Of a stretch of DNA of 15,648 nt, positions 13,229 through 15,648 are shown piece by piece. Source of the DNA: an uncultured Oscillospiraceae bacterium (GTDB lineage Bacteria > Bacillota_A > Clostridia > Oscillospirales > Oscillospiraceae); the NCBI GenBank assembly GCA_900754605.1, contig CAAEDK010000023.1, positions 1 to 15,648 of the forward strand, in the 5' to 3' direction. The position numbers were made by a program, and so were the translations under genes. Position 1 is the stretch's first letter. Each line of letters opens with the position of its first letter. Under the pieces are notes generated by a model. The model did not search any database, was not told the origin of the DNA, and saw nothing but the letters and a program-made list of their open reading frames with translations.

Positions 13229-13879
13229 ATGGAGGAAGTTTGCATCCTGATTTCCGGCACACAGGGACGGACGGCACGGTATGAAGCGGCGATCCGCCAG
13301 GCAGGCGGCCGACCAATGGTAAATCGCTGTCCCCAACTGGACATAACCTGCAGAGGGCTTCTGCTGTGCGGTGGGGGTGATCTGGCTCCTGCATGGTATG
13401 GTGCAGCGGATCAAGGCTCCGGGCCCCCGGACTTGGTTCGGGATCAGACAGAACTCTCTCTGGTCCGGACCTATCTGGCCGCAGGCCGACCTATCCTTGG
13501 GATCTGCCGAGGGCTCCAGGTAGTAAATGTCGCTCTGGGCGGCACTCTCATCCAAGATCTGGGCGATATCCTGCGTCCCTTCCATCAAGGAACGTGTGAC
13601 CTGTGGCACCCCATCTGTACCGAACCGGGCAGCCTGCTCCACAAATTGTGGGGCAGCCGCGTCCTGATCAACAGTGCCCACCATCAGGCTGCAGATCGCC
13701 TGGGTGAGGGGCTTCGGCGCACTGCCTGGAGCGAAGGCGGAGTGATCGAGGCTGTGGAACATACCCAGCTGCCCGTAGTTGCCGTTCAGTTCCACCCAGA
13801 ACGGCTGGATCGAGCGGCTGAGGACACAGCAGACGGCACCGCCCTTTTCCAGTGGTTGATTGCCCAGGCAGCAGGCTGA
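13229..13879 (+). CDS. Class-I glutamine-amidotransferase-like hydrolase (peptidase C26, PuuD-like)
   Basis: Cytosolic gamma-glutamyl hydrolase-like protein, 216 residues, slightly short for the family (about 230-250). The Cys-His-Glu triad is intact: C93 in the nucleophile elbow GICRGLQVVN, H189 and E191 in AVQFHPE. GGGDLAPAWYG (48-58) forms the oxyanion and substrate side, and INSAHHQAAD (147-156) is the family's second signature. PuuD-type members split gamma-glutamyl-GABA; substrate here is unproven, and no other putrescine gene is nearby. AAGGAGG (13218-13224) stands only 4 nt before the ATG, a tight spacing. A GTG at 13214 in frame overlaps that site and is rejected. Ends 55 nt before the vanY-like gene. 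Confidence 0.88.
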   Translation: MEEVCILISGTQGRTARYEAAIRQAGGRPMVNRCPQLDITCRGLLLCGGGDLAPAWYGAADQGSGPPDLVRDQTELSLVRTYLAAGRPILGICRGLQVVNVALGGTLIQDLGDILRPFHQGTCDLWHPICTEPGSLLHKLWGSRVLINSAHHQAADRLGEGLRRTAWSEGGVIEAVEHTQLPVVAVQFHPERLDRAAEDTADGTALFQWLIAQAAG

Positions 13880-13934
13880 GCAAGTTCTGTCCCAATTACA
13901 AACACGATAAAAGGCTGATGCCTGGGAGAAATCA

Positions 13935-15497
13935 ATGAGACAATCAAAGCGAACAGGATGGATATGGACACTGGCCGGGCTGCTGACCCTTAGTATTACA
14001 CTTTGGAGCTTACCCTGCACCCAGGCTGCGGAGGCCGATACGCAGGAGGCCGTACTGACTGGCCCGGCAGAGGAGTCCTTCACGCCAGGGCATACAGCCG
14101 AGGAGCCCGCTGTACCCGAATCTGACATGCCGCCATCAACAGATCAGTATTTGTCCACTCTAAATCGGCTCCTTGCCCTTGGCCTGAGCCAGGAGGAGTC
14201 CGACAGCCTGTGGCTCCGACTGGATCCCGCGGGAATCGAGGCCTGTCTCCAGGGGGAGGGGGCAGCGCAGCGGCTCGCTCTCCTCCGCCTGAACTTTGCC
14301 CACCCAGAGCTTTTAACTCGCTATCAGGCAGAACTGAACTATTTCCCTGACTTTTCCCCCGAAGAAGCGGTAGTCCGGGTAAATATCGGCCTGGATACTC
14401 CACCTTATATTGTGGATGAGCCAGTGGCCGACCCAGCCTCTCTCACCGCCCTGGTAAACAAGTACCATCCCCTGCCGGCCGACTATGTACCTGAGTTGAA
14501 GCTCCTACCGCCCAGCTATACCGCCTCTCAAGGGGGGCGCCTGAGGCCAGAGGCCTGCGAGGCCTTTCAGCGGATGGTGGATGCAGCAGCGGAGGAGGGC
14601 CTGCGGCTGTACAGTGCCTCTCCCTACCGCTCTTACGATGCCCAGGAGCGGGTCTATCAGCGCTATGCTGCCCAACAGGGAGTAGAGGCTGCCGACACTT
14701 ACTCCGCCCGGGCCGGCTTCTCTGAGCATCAGACCGGCCTAGCCCTGGACATCAATGTAGCCAGCCTATCCGCCCGCTTTGAGGAGACGCCGGAGTACGC
14801 CTGGCTGGTGGAACACAGCTGGGAATATGGCTTTATCCTCCGCTTTCCTCAAGGAAAGGAGGACCTCACCGGATACCTTTTTGAACCGTGGCATTATCGC
14901 TATGTGGGAGTGGAGACAGCCCGCCTGTGCCATGAATATGACTGGACTCTGGAAGAATTTTGGGCCCGGCAGCCCGCCTGTGGGACAGGCCCTGTGCTGA
15001 CACTGGAGGGGAAACCCATCTCCTTTTCCCGAATCCCGCTGGAGTTAGAAGGGGATATCTATGTTCCTGCCAGAGAGCTGGCCAGAGCCATCGGCTGGGC
15101 CAGTGCGGAGCAGCCGGACGGCATCCTGCTTCTGTGGGGCAACCGGCAGCAGGCACATCTCACAGAAGGAGTCTCCCTGTTCTCTGGGGGACGCAGCATC
15201 CCTTTAAACTGCCCAGTCATCCGGGCCAACGGAGTGCTTATGGTGCCGGTTCAGGCATTCTGTCAGGCCCTGGATCTCCCTTGTGCCCAGGGGGAGGCTG
15301 GACTAGATCTCCAGGTAAGTTCGGATACCTGGAACTGGGTCCAGAAGGTAGATCGGTCCTGCCGAGAGCGTGGTATTACCCTGGAGCAGGCGGTAGTCGA
15401 TCTGACTGTTGACCATTTGGAACGCTGGCTCAGTCCAGCGGAACGGTGGCTGTCTCCTCAGTTGGATCTGTTTTTCTGGACGGCAGGTCGAAAATAG
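13935..15497 (+). CDS. Secreted VanY-family D,D-carboxypeptidase with copper-amine-oxidase-N-like C-terminal domain
   Basis: Exported zinc peptidase that should trim terminal D-Ala from peptidoglycan stems; 520 residues, far longer than simple VanY enzymes. A signal peptide or anchor covers about 8-32. After an acidic linker comes an N-terminal helper domain (about 70-165, ending SPEEAVVRVNIGLDTPPY). The catalytic domain spans about 172-345: NKYHPLPADYVPEL, SPYRSYDAQ, zinc motif SEHQTGLALD (H265, D272) and EPWH (E317, H320), all complete. Residues 354-458 form two copper-amine-oxidase-N-like repeats (LTLEGKPISF ... IYVPARELARAIGW, then VPVQAFCQALDL), a domain often found on clostridial surface proteins. 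The tail has a tandem heptapeptide, ERWLSPA-ERWLSPQ (496-509). GGGAGAA (13924-13930) precedes the ATG. Last gene of the operon. Confidence 0.9.
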   Translation: MRQSKRTGWIWTLAGLLTLSITLWSLPCTQAAEADTQEAVLTGPAEESFTPGHTAEEPAVPESDMPPSTDQYLSTLNRLLALGLSQEESDSLWLRLDPAGIEACLQGEGAAQRLALLRLNFAHPELLTRYQAELNYFPDFSPEEAVVRVNIGLDTPPYIVDEPVADPASLTALVNKYHPLPADYVPELKLLPPSYTASQGGRLRPEACEAFQRMVDAAAEEGLRLYSASPYRSYDAQERVYQRYAAQQGVEAADTYSARAGFSEHQTGLALDINVASLSARFEETPEYAWLVEHSWEYGFILRFPQGKEDLTGYLFEPWHYRYVGVETARLCHEYDWTLEEFWARQPACGTGPVLTLEGKPISFSRIPLELEGDIYVPARELARAIGWASAEQPDGILLLWGNRQQAHLTEGVSLFSGGRSIPLNCPVIRANGVLMVPVQAFCQALDLPCAQGEAGLDLQVSSDTWNWVQKVDRSCRERGITLEQAVVDLTVDHLERWLSPAERWLSPQLDLFFWTAGRK

Positions 15498-15505
15498 TTC
15501 TCCAC

Positions 15506-15532
15506 GGGCGCGGTGCCATAGGCTCCGCGCCC
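15506..15532 (+). terminator. GC-rich hairpin after the vanY-like gene, terminator-like without a T-run
   Basis: An 8-bp stem GGGCGCGG / CCGCGCCC, one T-T mismatch, then 3 more pairs around loop ATA. The hairpin starts 8 nt after the stop. It is followed by GCCCGTTC, not a T-tract, so it may be a weak or Rho-dependent end or an mRNA 3' stabiliser. Confidence 0.4.
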
Positions 15533-15648
15533 GCCCGTTCATATACTGGTCACAAAATATTCACATACTCCCATAGATTTTTCCAGCGCCTGGAGGTACA
15601 CTGCACGTAGTTAACCTGTTAATTTTTCAGTATATCTGAGAATTCAAA
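15533..15648. other. Intergenic end of window
   Basis: An AT-rich 116 nt with a short inverted repeat (TCAG, TATAT, CTGA near 15628-15640). I see no start codon with a ribosome site and no convincing promoter pair before the window ends. Confidence 0.4.

Noticed and set aside
12857..14128. Minus-strand open frame of 423 codons across kinase-like, C26 and VanY genes
   Set aside because: It crosses three well-supported plus-strand genes and their ribosome sites and shows no domain.
1..15648. CRISPR arrays, insertion sequences, tRNA or rRNA genes, phage genes
   Set aside because: No regularly spaced repeats, transposase, tRNA-like fold or rRNA-like stretch was seen on either strand.

Overview
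The window looks like chromosomal DNA from an endospore-forming, GC-rich member of the Firmicutes (Clostridia, possibly the Oscillospiraceae). The main clue is a full-length SpoVT sporulation regulator whose N-terminal DNA-binding domain is very close to the Bacillus protein. Supporting clues are strong AGGAGG ribosome sites, a clostridial-type NrdG2 radical-SAM activase, an LspA/RluD pair and a VanY-type carboxypeptidase. The lineage is inferred from the genes, not proven. A spore-forming diderm (Negativicutes-like) is the main alternative and matters for reading the efflux operon.

Left region (1-5649, minus strand): a three-gene operon read tolC-like > hlyD-like > RND pump, with 23 nt and 3 nt between genes. 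It encodes a complete tripartite efflux set: a secreted, almost entirely helical TolC-like protein, a lipoprotein adaptor and a 12-TM RND transporter. A 397-nt regulatory region (5650-6046) separates it from a divergent two-component system (OmpR-type response regulator and histidine kinase, overlapping ATGA). This gap carries two copies of the direct repeat GTTTAC-N5-GTTTAC, one facing each operon, each about 20 nt upstream of a -10-like element. A separate strong sigma-A-type promoter and a structured leader precede the regulator. The simplest reading is a self-regulated sensor, regulator and pump module.

Middle region (7763-10727): nrdG-like radical-SAM activase (minus) and lspA-rluD (plus) diverge from a compact promoter region. 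After a strong terminator comes spoVT, preceded by a near-consensus sigma-G (forespore) promoter and followed by its own terminator.

Right region (10846-15497, plus): a CYTH-domain protein, an AraC-family regulator with a 12-bp palindrome in its promoter, a terminator, then an apparent operon of a cytidylate-kinase-like protein, a class-I glutamine amidotransferase-like (peptidase C26) hydrolase and a secreted VanY-type D,D-carboxypeptidase with a copper-amine-oxidase-N-like C-terminal domain. The operon promoter carries a 14-bp perfect palindrome in its spacer.

No rRNA, tRNA, CRISPR array, insertion sequence or phage gene was seen. The most interesting items are the RND system with a TolC-like partner that seems to lack beta-barrel segments, and the mirrored operator pair that probably ties it to the adjacent two-component system.
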